The notes: a model not told the origin generated them from the sequence alone. Shown: positions 31,401 to 44,359, numbered from the stretch's first letter. The stretch is 64,000 bases of DNA from Beta vulgaris subsp. vulgaris (GCF_026745355.1 NC_079206.1:27650117-27714116), one strand, 5' to 3'. Translations and numbers: made by a program.

Positions 31401-32339
31401 ATGTGCTAGTGTAGATATAGTATTAGACAAACATATAGTGGATTTATATGTGATATAGTGTGTCTGTATATCATATAGTGTAATTTTTTATGATATAGTG
31501 TATTTTATGATATATTCTTACACAAACATATAGTGCATTTGTATGTGATATAGTGTGTTTGTATATGATATAGTGAGTTTATACTTCTTTTCATTTTGTA
31601 GGTTTTTCCCCTATGTTGCTTAAAAGAGGTGATCATTTTGTCCTGTTTGTGCTAAACACAAAGAAAAGGATTGTTTTCTATATTGATAATAAGATTTGGG
31701 ATGATGATAAGGAATATAAGAAAATGATGGAGACTCTCAGTTCAATCATTGCTAATGGAGTTTGAAGTCTTTTCCAACATTCTGTCTTTTCCAACATTAT
31801 GAAATCCCACAATCTCAAGGTGATGATATGGGTTTGTGGAGAATGACAGAAGTCAAAGGAAGCTGGAAAAAAGGTGCATATGATTTAGACTATGGTGTGT
31901 ACATACTTGTCCATATGCTACTTTTTAAAGGCTTGGAAGAGTTTGAATGCCCATATTTGAATGATGTAAGTTTAATATAATTATTTCTAACCGAGTTATC
32001 TATTTAAGTTTTTTTTAAATATAATTTCTTACTTATTTAATTTATTTTCAGGAGAAGATTAGGAAAGCAGCAAGAGTCTCCTTGTGTGGTTGCATGATTT
32101 TATTAGATTTGAATAAGAATAGAAGTGAGCTTGTGAAGAAGGTGATATCATTAAGATCAAAGAGATCAGAGACTGTTGCTTTTATTGAAGAAAATAAAAG
32201 GAAGAAAGCTAAAGAGAGTAAGAGGATTGAAAAGGAGTTGAGACAAAAAATGCAGCAGGAGAAGAAGAAGAAAGAAGTTGAGGATGGAAAGAAGAAGAAG
32301 ACAGGAAGGAAAAAGTTAACTGTCAAATTTGGAAAGTAA
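28422..32339 (+). pseudogene. Transposon-borne Ulp1-like (C48) protease gene, broken
   Basis: Exons start after TTGCAG at 28421. The N-terminal region (28593-29177) has RLCELNKAFSFEQKKAV, IGWLVERFN and FDVYDVL, the layout of plant transposon Ulp1 proteins. Introns at 29701-30187 and 31260-31600 hold motif arrays. The protease part spans 31600-31980. FVLFVLNTKKKRI carries the strand before the catalytic Asp region. DYGVYILVHM stands where family members have DCGVF, so the catalytic Cys is Tyr. A Lys/Glu coiled tail (32082-32339) ends KLTVKFGK. There is a TAG after FDVYDVL at 28890 and several shifts. Even if repaired it should lack SUMO-protease activity. Confidence 0.75.
31290..31600 (+). repeat. 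GATATAGTGT motif array in a Ulp1 intron
   Basis: Around 14 copies, with phrases such as TTTGTATATGATATAGTGTG, in plus orientation between a donor near 31248 and an acceptor near 31600. A sparser array of the same motif fills 29720-30150, and a few copies follow the gene at 32490-32560. Confidence 0.85.
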
Positions 32340-33119
32340 AACTGTATTGATGTATTTGATTGATTTTACAAACTATGTTACTAATCTAATAGTAGGTTTG
32401 TGTTGATATAATAGGTTTACAAACAATGCTTCTTTATGTAATTATGTAGTCTTGAATGATTTTACAAACAACGTTAGTATTCTAACAGTAGTTTTCAATG
32501 ATATAGTGTAGTTTTCAATGATATAGTGTTATTCTATATGATATAGTGTACTTTTACTTGTTGACATATAGAGTATAACAAATTAGTAATTTGATTTGTG
32601 TAAATATAATCATACAACAGGTTTGTGTAAATATAATGGGTTTACAAACAGTTTTTCATAAGAATTTATTTATATAATGTACTTCATAACTATATCAAAT
32701 GATTAAAAACATTGCATAGTTCTCTTGGTAAAGTATTTTAGAACAGATGTTCTTTTGGAGTATTACTTCCAAACTCCTTGTGTCTTTTTTCCCTTTTTTT
32801 GATGCCTTCTTGTATGAATCATAGTGTCCTTTTATTCGCTTGTTGTCTCTTCCTTTTGTGACTGCACTATCTGGATCCAAGACTGTTGGTATTGGTGCTG
32901 ATTCTTATGCATTGTTTTCTTGACTCTCATTAGCTTGTAATGCTGCAGCTGCTTCTTGTAATGCTTTCTCATGAGCTTTAACTTTTTCGCTGATGCTTTT
33001 GCTTCTGCAATCTCTATTAACTCTTCAACTTTTGAATTTGTTTTCTTGAAACTTTCCTCTATCACTGCTCTAGCTGGTTCCATTCTGTGGCTCTTTAGTA
33101 TGAGGTTGTAGCACCTTAT

Positions 33120-33790
33120 GGCATTAATGTGTTAGTATAGACAAACATATAGTGGATTTCTATGTGATATAGTGTTTTTATGGATCATATAGTGTATTTG
33201 TGTGTGATATAGTGTAGATATAGTATATAGAGTGGATTTTATGTGATATAGTGTGTTTACAAATCATATAGTGTATTTTTATGTGATATAGTGTGTTTAT
33301 AGATCATAGTGTATTTATGTGTGATATAGTGTAGATATAGTATTAGACAAACATAGAGTGTATTTCTATGTGATATAGTGTGTTTATAGATCATATAGTG
33401 TATTTGTGTGTGATATAGTGTAGATATAGTATTAGACATACATATAGTGGATTTCTATGTGATATAGTGTGTTTATAGATTATATAGTGTATTTCCGTTT
33501 GATATAGTGTAGATATAGTATATAGAGTAGATTTCTATGTGATATAGTGTGTTTACAAATCATATAGTGTATTTTTATGTGATATAGTGTGTTTAAATAT
33601 CGTAGTGTATTTCAGTGTAGATATAGTATTAGACAAACATAAAGTGTATTTCTATATGATATAGTGTGCTTATATATGTGATATAGTGTAGATATAGTAT
33701 TAGACAAACATATAGTGGATTTCTATGTGATATAGTGTATTTATAGATCATATAGTGTATTTCCGTTTGATATAGTGTATTGTTGTTCTG
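33120..33790 (+). repeat. GATATAGTGT array with a higher-order unit
   Basis: The densest block. A composite unit of roughly 90 bases recurs about six times, made of several GATATAGTGT words plus TAGTATTAGACAAACATA. It lies in the last intron of the minus-strand transposase gene, yet all words remain in plus orientation. ORFs read through it on the minus strand are artefacts. Confidence 0.88.
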
Positions 33791-35985
33791 GTGTATAGTG
33801 TGTTTACATACCTCCTTATCATGTGCAGCCTCCATGGTGTGAAGGTGTTTATTTCTCCTTTTTCTCTCCTTTCATTATTAAATTTCTCCCAAACTTCTTT
33901 TTTTGCAAATCTTACCTTGATGGTATGTATTTCTCCGGATTTTTTTGGACAGAATGTAAGTGTAAAACTCTTATGGCATGAAAGCATAACCAACCTGATT
34001 CTTCAAAATTTCCGCATCCACACTCAATTGTCTTCTCTGGGTAATTGAAGGAGACTTGTTGAGAAGAACCATCAATGCCATTGAGGAAAACTCTGTATGT
34101 CAGAATGTTCCCTTGTGTACCAACTAATTCAATTGCACTTGTCATTGCATGTTTGAATTCTTCCTCGAAATCTCAGAAAAGAGTATGTGTATACTGTGAA
34201 GCAACATGTTTTAATAGTGAACTCATGCAGATATCTGATTTTGGTATTCGCTTTGTACAATCAAAATCATCCCTTTCTTCCTGTTTTCTCCACCTTTTTA
34301 CTGTCTCTTGTAATATTGAAAAGAAGTCAGTTAAGCTAGTGGTTTTGCTTGCCTTAAACCCAACAACATGATTTGTGCTTTCACTTCTCTGTGAAGATAT
34401 TATTCCGGCAGAGAAGAAGTCTTTGCTAAATGTTGTACACCATTTCTCTTTCAAACTATACAATCTCTTGAACCAACGATCATTTTCTAGTTTGTATTTT
34501 TTGGTCATTGTGCTCCAAGTTTGTTCAAATTCTGTTGTTGTAATGCAACCACTCAGACACTTGTGAAAAATGTTCTGGAATTCCTTATCTGCTTTCATCA
34601 ATCCAAATTGTTGATTTGCATTTTGACTCAAATGCCATAAACATAGTCTGGTTCTTGAGGTTGGGAAAGCCTGTCAATGAGTTCATTTAGTTAGTTTTTC
34701 AAGTAATATATATTGCTCTTTCAATAGTACATAACAGAAGTTGTGCAAATGTCACATAAACACGAGTACCTTTTTTACTGCTCATGCAATTGCAGCATCT
34801 TGGTCGCTGAATATAGTTATTGGACATTTACCTTTCATTGACTTTTTAAATGTTTCTAAAACTCATTCAAATGATGGTATTGTCTCATCTGCAAGAAATG
34901 CACATGCAAACATTGTGTTGTTCCAATGGTTATTAATTCCTACAAATGGTGCACAAATAAGATTATACTTGTTTGTCCTATATGTAGTATCAAAAACAAT
35001 AACATCTCCAAAGATTGCATAGTCCTCAAGCATCATAGAGTCTCTCCAAAAGAAGCAGCAAACCTTTCCTTCATCATTCAATCTTACTCTAAAGAAGAAG
35101 TTACTATCTGTTTGCATATGCTCATAAAGGTTATCAACAACATTTTGTGAATCTTTTCCCTCAATTGGTTTTATTTTGAGTTTATAACAGCAGTGGAAGT
35201 GGTCCTTCATGGAATGACCCAATACATCTTCACCACCTGCTTCTGTACTCATGTATTTGAATGAATCTATCGGTCTCAGTCCACACTCTTGCATAGCTTG
35301 TATGGTTTGTTTATTTGGATCACTCTTTGACGCTCAGATCTATGAAGGTAATTTAGTGGTTCTCTTGTAAGTGGATGATTGTTTTTTATAACATGTTGCA
35401 CAATTTCATAGTGTCATTCAGGGTTCATCCTTGCTCTAATTAGAGCTGGACATTTAGTTCTTGTGATCATAACTCTTGTTGTCCTTTGTTTCTTTGAATT
35501 GTTGTCTTGTAGCATTATATCTGTATTATTCTCTCCCTGTTTTTCTTTGATTTTGGTATTTCTTTTCCTTTGAACAGAGCAGACATAGTACTTTTGATGC
35601 ACAACTGATGTCCCTTCTTTTTTTCTGTTTTTGGATTTTCTAACACTGAACCCTACTATACCAGCATGCTAACAATATAGCTCATGTATGTCATCCAATG
35701 TTGATCTTACTTGACCACGTAAAACTCCTCCAATTTCATGTTTATTTAGTGATTGTTCAGTTGAACCTGTTATAAAAGAATGAAGATATTTTTGTCACTT
35801 TTATTATAGTGTATGCATATATTATATAGCGTATCAATTTATGATATAGTGTACGGGTTTGTGATATAGTGTATTTGTGAATTTTGGTCCATTTTTGAGT
35901 TCCATAGTACGCAATATTTTTGTTATATACTATAGTGTATTTGTGTGTGGTATAGTGTATCTATTTATGATATAGTGTATTTATG

Positions 35986-36436
35986 CACTAGTGGAAAAAT
36001 AAGGAAGGGTTGCGCTAAAAAAGGCCCTTAGGGCTGCATTTTTTGACAGCAGCCCTTTCCATAGCAGCCCTTCACTTTTTAAGTAGGGCTGCGCTTTTCA
36101 AATGCAGCCCTTCACAACGAAGGGCTGCGCTTTTAAAAAAACGCAACCCTTCATGCTTAAAAGGGCTGCCCTTTTTACCTAAAAACGCAGCCTTTCTACA
36201 AGGGAAGGGCTGCGTTTTTAGGTAAAAAACGCAGCCCTTTTAAGCATGAAGGGCTGCGTTTTTAGTAAAAAAAACGCAGCCCTTTTGACACAATTTTTTT
36301 TTTTTGCATTTTTTTACTCCTAAATATATCTACTCATGTTGATATTGTTTAAACAATCCAAAACGGAAAAGATTGATCAATAAAGAAGGGATGCGTTTTG
36401 AAGAATGCGCAGCCCTTCCTTTTTTTTCCCCTAGTG
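35986..36436. mobile_element. CACTA-type MITE with a long internal hairpin
   Basis: A 451-bp element starts CACTAGTGGAAAAATAAGG; read inward from the right it starts CACTAGGGGAAAAAAAAGG. Both ends then run into GAAGGG(T/C)TGCGC. It is flanked by ATG at 35983-35985 and 36437-36439, the 3-bp duplication of CACTA elements. AGGGCTGCGTTTTT-type subterminal motifs in both orientations fill it. Two arms of about 55 bases (36141-36195 and 36203-36261) form a near-perfect palindrome. It has no coding capacity and must use transposase made elsewhere. Confidence 0.92.
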
Positions 36437-37244
36437 ATGTATGATATAGTGTATGTTTCTGTAATGCGTTTACGTAAATATTTTTTATATCTGTTAGTGT
36501 GTTCCTATTTATGATATAGTGTACCTATGTATTAATATAGTGTATGAACGTGACAATGTATCTGATATAACGTAATAATCTATAGTGTATTTCTGTGTGG
36601 TATAGTGTATCTATTTATGATATAGTGTATTTATGTATGATATAGTGTATGTGAGTTAAGCATAAATAAAGGACTTAACATTTGGTATTTTTCACCTTTA
36701 AGGACGTAACATTTACTATGGCCATAATTAAATAAAACTAACCCAAGTATAGTTAAGCCACGGTTAAATGACATAAAGTAATAATTACGTGTCTTAGGCA
36801 GGGCGCATAATGTTCTGAACTGCAGTCACTTCACTTAAAAAGATTGGCGCCATTTCATTTCTTCTCACCTGTTCCAAAAAGAAACCCACTATATGAAGCA
36901 AGGCGATTTTGAAGCGATTTTGGAAGCGATTTCGAAGCGATTTTGTGAATTTAGCAAGCTACATTCATAATTCCCTTATTGTTTTGTTTATGATAGATTT
37001 TTTCTGGGTAATCATAGGGTTTAGGTTTTTGTGATGATCATTTGAATTTCTTTGTCGAATTGTTATGAGTTGTTAGTAAAGAAGTTGATAATAAGCGTAT
37101 CGTGTTTATATGATCAAATATCGTTTACAATTGATGTGAATTGATGAAATGAAACTCAACAAGTTAAATTAAAACAGGGGGTAGTGTAGTGGTGGTTTGA
37201 CATTGGTTTTATGCTGATTGTTGGTGCTTTTTCGAAGGAAAAAT

Positions 37245-37547
37245 ATGGCTTCTCTTGATGAACGTCACTCAGTCCTCTCCATGCATGAGATTTTGCGATT
37301 CCATGTTTTCCTTCGACTTAGATACCCAAGGGACAGAGAGTGTGTGGAAAATGTATGCAGGGAGCGGAGGAGGATTTCGCGATATGGTTTAGAAGATGCC
37401 CACCAACTGTTAGGAATGGACGAGATTATGTGCTTTCATGTACTTTCTGAACTTGACTGTTGGAGGTCAAGTATTGTGAAGAATGTTTGTAAGCAGTGGA
37501 GGAGGATGTGGATGGTAAGGGAGTCGGTTCATTGGAGGCCCAACTAG
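37245..37547 (+). CDS. Small ORF with two F-box-like modules
   Basis: A 100-residue frame starts MASLDERHSVL. Two similar halves follow: MHEILRFHVFLRL..ENVCRERRRI and MDEIMCFHVLSEL..KNVCKQWRRMW. Each resembles the F-box pattern (a hydrophobic helix start, then VCK.WRR), which in plants binds SKP1 in ubiquitin ligases. No substrate-binding repeat follows; the frame stops after HWRPN. The start at 37245 is chosen because an in-frame Met nine codons upstream lacks the pattern. A leader with an intron-like stretch precedes it (36840-37200). It sits in an intron of the opposing transposase gene, between motif arrays, and was probably captured. Function is unknown. Confidence 0.45.
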   Translation: MASLDERHSVLSMHEILRFHVFLRLRYPRDRECVENVCRERRRISRYGLEDAHQLLGMDEIMCFHVLSELDCWRSSIVKNVCKQWRRMWMVRESVHWRPN

Positions 37548-37833
37548 GACAGTACATCCACCAAGAAGTGGGCTCTGAAGTCCATTATTATTGAAGGTGA
37601 TGGGGTTGATTTCTGGGCTCACAGTACAGATGAGGGTTAATTAGGGTTAGGGGTTTTGTAGTTTTTTTTGGATGGCATTGTAAGTAAAGAGCCCTATTGA
37701 TCTACATAACTCCTTTTTTGATGATCATGAATGTTTAACCTATGATTATTTGTCATTGAATAATTACGTGGTGATGTTGGAAGTTGTAACACAATGTCAT
37801 ATCAGTGACAAATCTTTTGTAATTAATTATGAA

Positions 37834-38072
<239 letters not shown>

Positions 38073-39193
38073 GAAGTTGGTTAATCTTTTTTTTTTTCTG
38101 TTATGTATATATGATATAGTGTATCTATTTATGATATAGTGTATGGGTGTGTGATATAGTGTATTTGTGAATTTTATTCCATTTTTGTGTTTCATAGTAC
38201 GCAATATATTTGTTATATTCTATAGTGTATTTTTGTGTGATATAGCGTATCTATTTATGATATAGTGTATTTATGTATGATATAGTGTGTGTTCATGTAA
38301 TGCGTTCCTATAGGATATAGTGTACCTATGTATGATATAGTGTATCTATTTTTTGATATAGTGTATCTGTTATGATATAGTATATGTATGTGATAGTGTA
38401 TCTATTTATGATATAGTATATGTATATGATAGTGTAACTATTTACCTCGAATGACAGCTGAATTAGATTCATCACTTGATACTAAAGCATATTGCTTGTA
38501 ATATTGATTTTCTAGCTCATCATGAAACATAACCACATTATCTACATAAAATTATAGTGTTAGTGATTTGCTTAATGAAACAAATGAAATTATCGACTTC
38601 GATGCTGTTACCTTCAAAACTTGGTGTATTATTGAGATCTATTACGAGTGAATCTTGAAGCTCATTTTGGATTGAATTGTGATGCTGTTCGTCGTCGAGT
38701 GCTTCAATGCTCGGATTTAGGTTGTCTATATGCTACAATACTCTAATTCAGTCTATTTGATCAATCAAACCCGAAATTTTCATGAATTTGCCGTAGTTGT
38801 TCAATTGAATAGGAAATTGTCGAAGAATCAATTTAGTTTGCAGAAATAATTTGAATGAAGAGAGACAATAATTTGCAAAAAGTTTATAGCGATAGAATCT
38901 TTGGTTTTTGGAAATATTGAAGAGAGAGAAAATCGCGCATTTTTGGTAATTGAAAGTGAGTACTTCGTACCGGGTCACGTGCCTGGGCCTGGTCAACAAT
39001 ATTTTTAGTGTGAACCGGGTCCATGCAAGACGGATTGTTATATGGCTTACGTTTTTTCTAACATCAAGGAAATGGAAAAAGAAACTTAAGGAAAAGCAAT
39101 AAAGGGACTTGGTGAAGACGCCAGGCCCTGGCTAATCATGAGTTTCTTGCACCTGGGCTCGACACACCCCAGTAATGCAACACCAGTCTAACG

Positions 39194-39829
39194 TAGAAAT
39201 GGACAACATTGCGGGCCAATCCTGCCTAGCCCAAATCGTGGCTCGTGTGGGTCGGGCCCACAAAAAGCCCGGTCCAGCCTAGCTCAAAACGTGAAATTGG
39301 TGGGTTGGCCCTGGGCCAAATTTCTTAAGCCCAACCCATTAAAGCCCGCTACTAAAACCACCTAGCCCGAACCACGAAACCGGTCCAGCCCGACCCATGA
39401 ATCGGACCAGCACAGTCCAAGTAAATATTGAACCAAATCGTGTATATTTTAATCAAATTTTATATTTTTAATCAAATTGCATATAATATAATTCAATAAA
39501 CTTTTAAAATAATGAAATTATTCATTAATATTAATAACTGTATATATATTTTAATTCATTTTAAAGATTTTATGTAACAATAATGAATAATTTTTTTAAA
39601 AAAATTCCCATGCGAGCGCGGTCCAGCCCATTAGACCCACGAACCGTCAGAACCACTTTCCGAACCGTGAAAATCGATAACAGACCGGTGTGGGCCAAGA
39701 TTTTTCAGCCTGCGGAGCAGCTCGCCCAGCCCATGAATTTCACGGTACGGTCTTGGGCCGTGAAATCTCACCCCAGTCCGCTATGGTCGACGGTCCGGCC
39801 CGCGGAGCCCGCACCAGTGGCCATCATTA
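39194..39829. mobile_element. Non-autonomous hAT-like element
   Basis: A 636-bp element starts TAGAAATGGACAAC; read inward from the right it starts TAATGATGGCCAC. These form an imperfect inverted repeat. It is flanked by GTCTAACG at 39186-39193 and 39830-39837, an 8-bp duplication (the match extends one base on each side). Both halves are rich in GGCCC/GGGCC and in phrases such as CGGTCCAGCC, which give long imperfect inverted subterminal repeats around an AT-rich centre. ORFs inside look fortuitous. Confidence 0.75.
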
Positions 39830-39837
39830 GTCTAACG

Positions 39838-40243
39838 TGTGTCCCACAAATTTGACTGACCAAGTGACGGAAATGTCCTCGCTGTAGTATTCAAATTTGT
39901 AATCGTGGCCTTTTGGTAGCCGTTCGCTTTTGCCCAAGCTAACGCAGTCAAACAATCTTGATGTTCCGTTACTGTGCAGCGGATGCAAATTAAAAACGCT
40001 TCGGTCTTGCCTCGTGGAGGATATGCACTATCCAAATTCCAAAGCCACTATCCGTGCTATCCTTCCAGGTGATAGATATAATATGAAGCATAATGTTTTC
40101 TCATCCAAGTAGGATATATTTTGTAAAGATCTTATTGCTATATCTTTAGTATTCCCAGTACCATTAGGAAATATAATATGTATGCAATATAAATTTAGAT
40201 CAATGAAATCACTCTAGATTAAGGCGTTTCTCATAATCTTACA
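39838..40243. other. Flank and probable Copia LTR, start not resolved
   Basis: The right part should be the end of a Copia LTR, because a primer-binding site follows at 40244 and the sequence just before it ends in ACA. I could not place the LTR start. No gene is seen. Confidence 0.4.
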
Positions 40244-40255
40244 TGGTATCAAGAG
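40244..40255 (+). promoter_or_regulatory. Copia primer-binding site
   Basis: TGGTATCAAGAG closely matches TGGTATCAGAGC, the site for initiator Met-tRNA used by most plant Copia elements. Confidence 0.75.
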
Positions 40256-40419
40256 TACAGTTTATAAATCCAACCTTAGCACCACAAAGTAAACCAATCG
40301 GACCTCACGTCCATATTAACAAAATTTTGATTTTTTTTTTCTTTTCGTTTGCCTCGTGCTGCCGGTGATCCTCCTACTGCCACCACAAAATTCCACCAAC
40401 CTTAACACTAACTGCCACC

Positions 40420-40812
40420 ATGACCAGCGTCTCTCAAGGCGAACCTTCCAACTCGCCACCTCCACCTACCTACACGCCCCTTGCCGGCACATGCCGTTAG
40501 TAATATAAAGAACGAGATTCTGATCATCCTTGATTGTAAAAATCTCAATATTCCAACTGGGTTAAATTATTTGAAATTCATTGCCATGCGTGCAAAATTT
40601 TGTCCCATATTGATCCAAAAACTAAGTGCCCTGATATTCCGATTAATTTATAGAATCGTCTCGATTCGATTCTGAAAAAGTCGATCTATGGCACAATCTC
40701 CTTTGATGTACTTCAAACTGTCTTTTATCGTAGAGCCACCTCCCATGAAACGTGGAAAAGACTACAAGCTATTTTCCATGATAACAAACACACAAGAATT
40801 GTGTATCTAGAA
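40420..40812 (+). pseudogene. Copia gag fragment, cut by SIRE element A
   Basis: An ATG at 40420 opens MTSVSQGEPSNSPPPP, the Ser/Pro-rich start of Copia Gag. Two stops follow, then another frame shows AVSNIKNEILIILDCKN, the conserved start of the Ty1-type gag domain. Further on is ETWKRLQAIFHDNKHTRIVYLE. The sequence breaks at 40812, exactly where the LTR of element A begins. The remainder of this older Copia element is not seen in the window. Confidence 0.75.
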
Positions 40813-41910
40813 TGTTAGTCTAGTATAAACACTAGATCAACTACAAGAGGGAGGGGGTGAATTGTAGTTGGGGAGATTTACAAACGTTTTGCGGATAGAC
40901 TAAATTTGAAAGCTAAGAAAGAGAAGTAGTGATAAGTAAGAGCACACGAAGATCCTTTTAACAAGGTTCTCTTCCTCAATCCTTTAGGAAGAAACCTTGC
41001 TCTTTTATTTATAATAGTTATTACAACTAATTATAAATCTATCCTCACTTAGTTCCTCTAAGAACCAGTTCCCAATCACCCTGTTCCCCTTGAACACGTG
41101 ACTTTCCTCACTTGGCTTCACTAGAAGTCTTATCTTTCTCTCTCTCTTTCTCTTTCTCTTTTCTCTCTCTTGAATACAAGATTTTTCTTTCTCTCAACCC
41201 AAACTCAAATACAATGATTGTAATAAATTGAAGATAGAAAACCGAATAAACTTTCTTAGATGTAATACATGAAAATTTGGAAAGTCTTAAGTTTGAATTC
41301 AATTTTCTAATGCTATAAATAGGAATATCAGATGCTCCATTATTACGTTATGGGCGCTAAAATGTAGCATCCCACCAACCACTTCTGTAGCCGTTATTCC
41401 GCTTAATCAGCCTCAGCTCCATTAGATTTGTGCGTGCTAACAATAAGGCAGTTAGTTATGCTCCCTAGAATATAGGAACTAACCGATCAACATCTTGGTT
41501 CCTTATTTGTAGCGAGGTAGTTAGATATTGATGCACGTTCAGTTTGCTTATATATTTCACCTGCGCATATACCACTAACTCCATTAACATTATGGAATTC
41601 AAATTTGTTAAAGTTAATATTCCATAATATCAAAATCATACAATCATGTAATGAGTCGAAAAGACAAACAATTAGTTTAGATAACTTAATTTTGATTAAC
41701 CTCATAATCAATTCTCTATAAGTCATCAATAAGCTAACTGTATAAAAATAAAATAAATCTAATCTATACTACTAGAATAAAATCTAATACAAAAGACATA
41801 AAATTAAATCTAATAGAAAAATAAAATGAACTCAAATTAGATTATTTAACAAATAAGATTTAACTAGAATAAAAACTACATTATTTGTCATCATCAAAAT
41901 AGTGAATACA
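40813..41910 (-). repeat. 3' LTR of SIRE element A
   Basis: Plus-strand ends are TGTTAGTC and GAATACA, so the LTR is 1098 bases with TG..CA ends on either strand. It abuts the Copia gag on one side and the polypurine tract on the other. A GATGATGAC phrase sits just inside its start, as in the LTR of element B. Confidence 0.82.
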
Positions 41911-42427
41911 ATAATATTCCCCCCTTTTTTATGATGGCAAATAATTTGGCAAAGTAAACAGAATTTAAACAAATTAACTACAAACTTAAAACAACAAACT
42001 AAGTGACAAGACTCAACTAGAACTGGGAATAGAGACCAGGTAAGATGAGAAAGGCTGTAGGAACTAAGTTAGGCAAGAAAAGGTTTTTAATCGTTGCCAA
42101 TAATATCTCTTCCCCATTTTGTCATTATCAAAACCATGTTATGAATCTGCAGCACTAGAGAGTCAACAGTCTAGGCATCAAGCAAGTAGCTCAAACAGAT
42201 ATCTCAAAATATTAGCCATCCTAGCACAACGAAGCACGTAAGACAGGAAATGATGCAGGGAAAGCAAAAGAGAGAAATATGAACAACACAAGAGCATAAA
42301 AAAAGCAGTAGATAATGTAGGACTTCATGTGTCATAGAAGGAAGGGAAAAAAATTTGTTCAACCAATATTACAACACAAAAAAAAAATTATTCAGGTAAA
42401 CCAAATTTTATAGAGGGAATGAGGAAA

Positions 42428-43809
42428 TTAGGTTTTGGGGCGTTTGAAGAGACTGGTGACCACAGAGCCAATTTTGGATACCACACCATCAACCTTGTTC
42501 CTGATCCCAGTGCCTGTCTGCTTGATAACGGCCAAGCACTGCTGCTGCTGAGAGTCCAAGTTGGATACAGTGACCTCTATTACATTGACCCTTGAATGCA
42601 TTAGAGTCAAGGACTCTTGAATACCCCTTAACATCCCATGAAGACCAGTGGTGGAAAGCAGAGGAAAATCTAGAGCAGTAGAAGGAACTGGATCCTCGTC
42701 CAAATGAATCAGCACAACATCACCCTAATCCTGCTCCTTGAGAGACTTAGAACCAGCCAGTCTCTGGCTCTTTCTAACATATTCTCTAGCAGCTCCTTCC
42801 TTAAACAATTTTCTTTTAGAACCCGTCTCAACTTTAAAGGTTGTCTCCTCTCTTTCAAAATTCAGTTTACCATCTATTACCCTTAAACCAAGTCGGGATA
42901 AAGTTTTTTTGGTTAAATAATTCTCGGGTTCCAGGATAAAGGAGGGACTGGCAGAGAGTTTGACTTTGCTCTGTTTGGGTATGGTGGTAATGAGATTACC
43001 ATACCCAATTTTGGTATTGTGTGAAAATGCAGTAGGAAAGATGAGAGATTATCAAGGAGGGAAAGTTTATCTTGATATTTTTGGCGAGACAATACATAAT
43101 GGATAGGTCCATTAGGTTTACTTGGGTTCTTTTGGAGGATCTTGGTAAAACAAAGCGCCAAACAAACTGATATAAAAGCTTATGAAAAGGAGAGAGATCT
43201 TTTTGGTCAAGAGAAAGGGCAGTGGGGTTTCCATTAAAGAAGGTCAGAATTTTGTCATTTGAGGCTCCATTAACATTCAATTTTGCCCTCCCCTTGATAT
43301 ATTCCTTGTATCCTTCAGAAGGCACCTCAAACCAATCACTCAGTTTTTTCTCAGTTAGGGTTACCGCACAACCATTCACCAAACTTACACAAACACCCTT
43401 AGTGATATTGAAACTTGAACATAAATCACTCATTTCATTTTCAAACAAACCTTCATCCAGACTAAATCAATTACATCCATTTTTTGAAATTTCAAAATGT
43501 TCAAAAATTCCATCCACTTTGATTTGCACCATGCAAGATCGACACAGAAACCCACAAGAAATTGAGAAGATTTAGTTTTCTTACCCTCTTAATAGGAATC
43601 TGAATTTCTTTTTCTTGCTCACTCTCAACTTCGTCTTCTCCATCCTCATGCTTTGGAGAGAGAGCTTCATGAGCGGTAGATGGAGCTTTCGAATCCATGG
43701 AGTCTTCTTTTGGGTGAGAGGATTTTTGATCACTGAGTTCCGCTAACGAAGAAGTTTTTTCTGCCAGAAAGCTCTCATGGTCACCGGAGTTTGTTCTTTT
43801 GGGAGACAT
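42428..43809 (-). pseudogene. Third (env-like position) ORF of SIRE element A
   Basis: Downstream of pol a separate ATG at 43809 opens MSPKRTNSGDHE and an acidic, Ser-rich stretch. The frame from 43448 shows a globular part with VCVSLVNGCAVTLTEKKLS, WFEVPSEGYKEY and LYQFVWRFVLPRSSKR. This matches the putative plant transposon protein family (PF20167-like) found after pol in SIRE elements. The last frame (42428-42715) is a coiled-coil-like tail, DSQQQQCLAVIKQTG and KVDGVVSKIGSV. No signal peptide or clear membrane span is seen, so an envelope role is not supported by the sequence. Frame breaks lie near 43490 and 43010. Confidence 0.7.
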
Positions 43810-44359
43810 TTTGAGGGAATTTGAGAGTGGTTGAAGAAGAGAGATGAAAGAATTTAGAGAGATGAAAGAATTTAGAGAGATGAAGTGAAGGATGGCAGTG
43901 ATGGGATGGCTTGGGTTTAAAACGTAATGATGAAGCCGTGTGAAAAGTGAATGAAAAGGGGTGTTGGGTTTTTGAAGAGGTTATTGGGTTTCGTGTGCAT
44001 TTAATGAATGTTCTCTTTTCAAATTAGATTAACTGAATTTGTATTTGGGCAATAAAATGGTTGAAACATTGAACCGTAGAATTTAAGAGAGATAAGTAGG
44101 AAAGGAAGATTAGAGAATCGGAGAAACAAAGAAATAAATAAAAAAATGAAAATTGAGAAAAATTAAAATTGCTCTTGCTTGTGTTGAACTTTATACAAAC
44201 CATACATTTCACTTATGTACTCAATTATGTGCATGGACAATAAGGTAATATTTAAGGACAAATATGAGTCCTTATACTTGACCCTAGGTGTATGAATACA
44301 TTCATGAAAGTTACAGGGCACACTTAGTAAGAAATATTTCGTAGGGGGTCAATAGTACG

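Noticed and set aside
32048..32326. Minus-strand Phe/Ser-rich ORF
   Set aside because: It is the complement of the Lys/Glu coiled tail of the Ulp1 gene.
33257..33835. Minus-strand ORFs of 60-68 codons rich in His, Tyr and Ile
   Set aside because: They are read through the GATATAGTGT array and repeat with its period.
43222..43575. Plus-strand 117-codon ORF
   Set aside because: It is the reverse-strand shadow of the SIRE third ORF.
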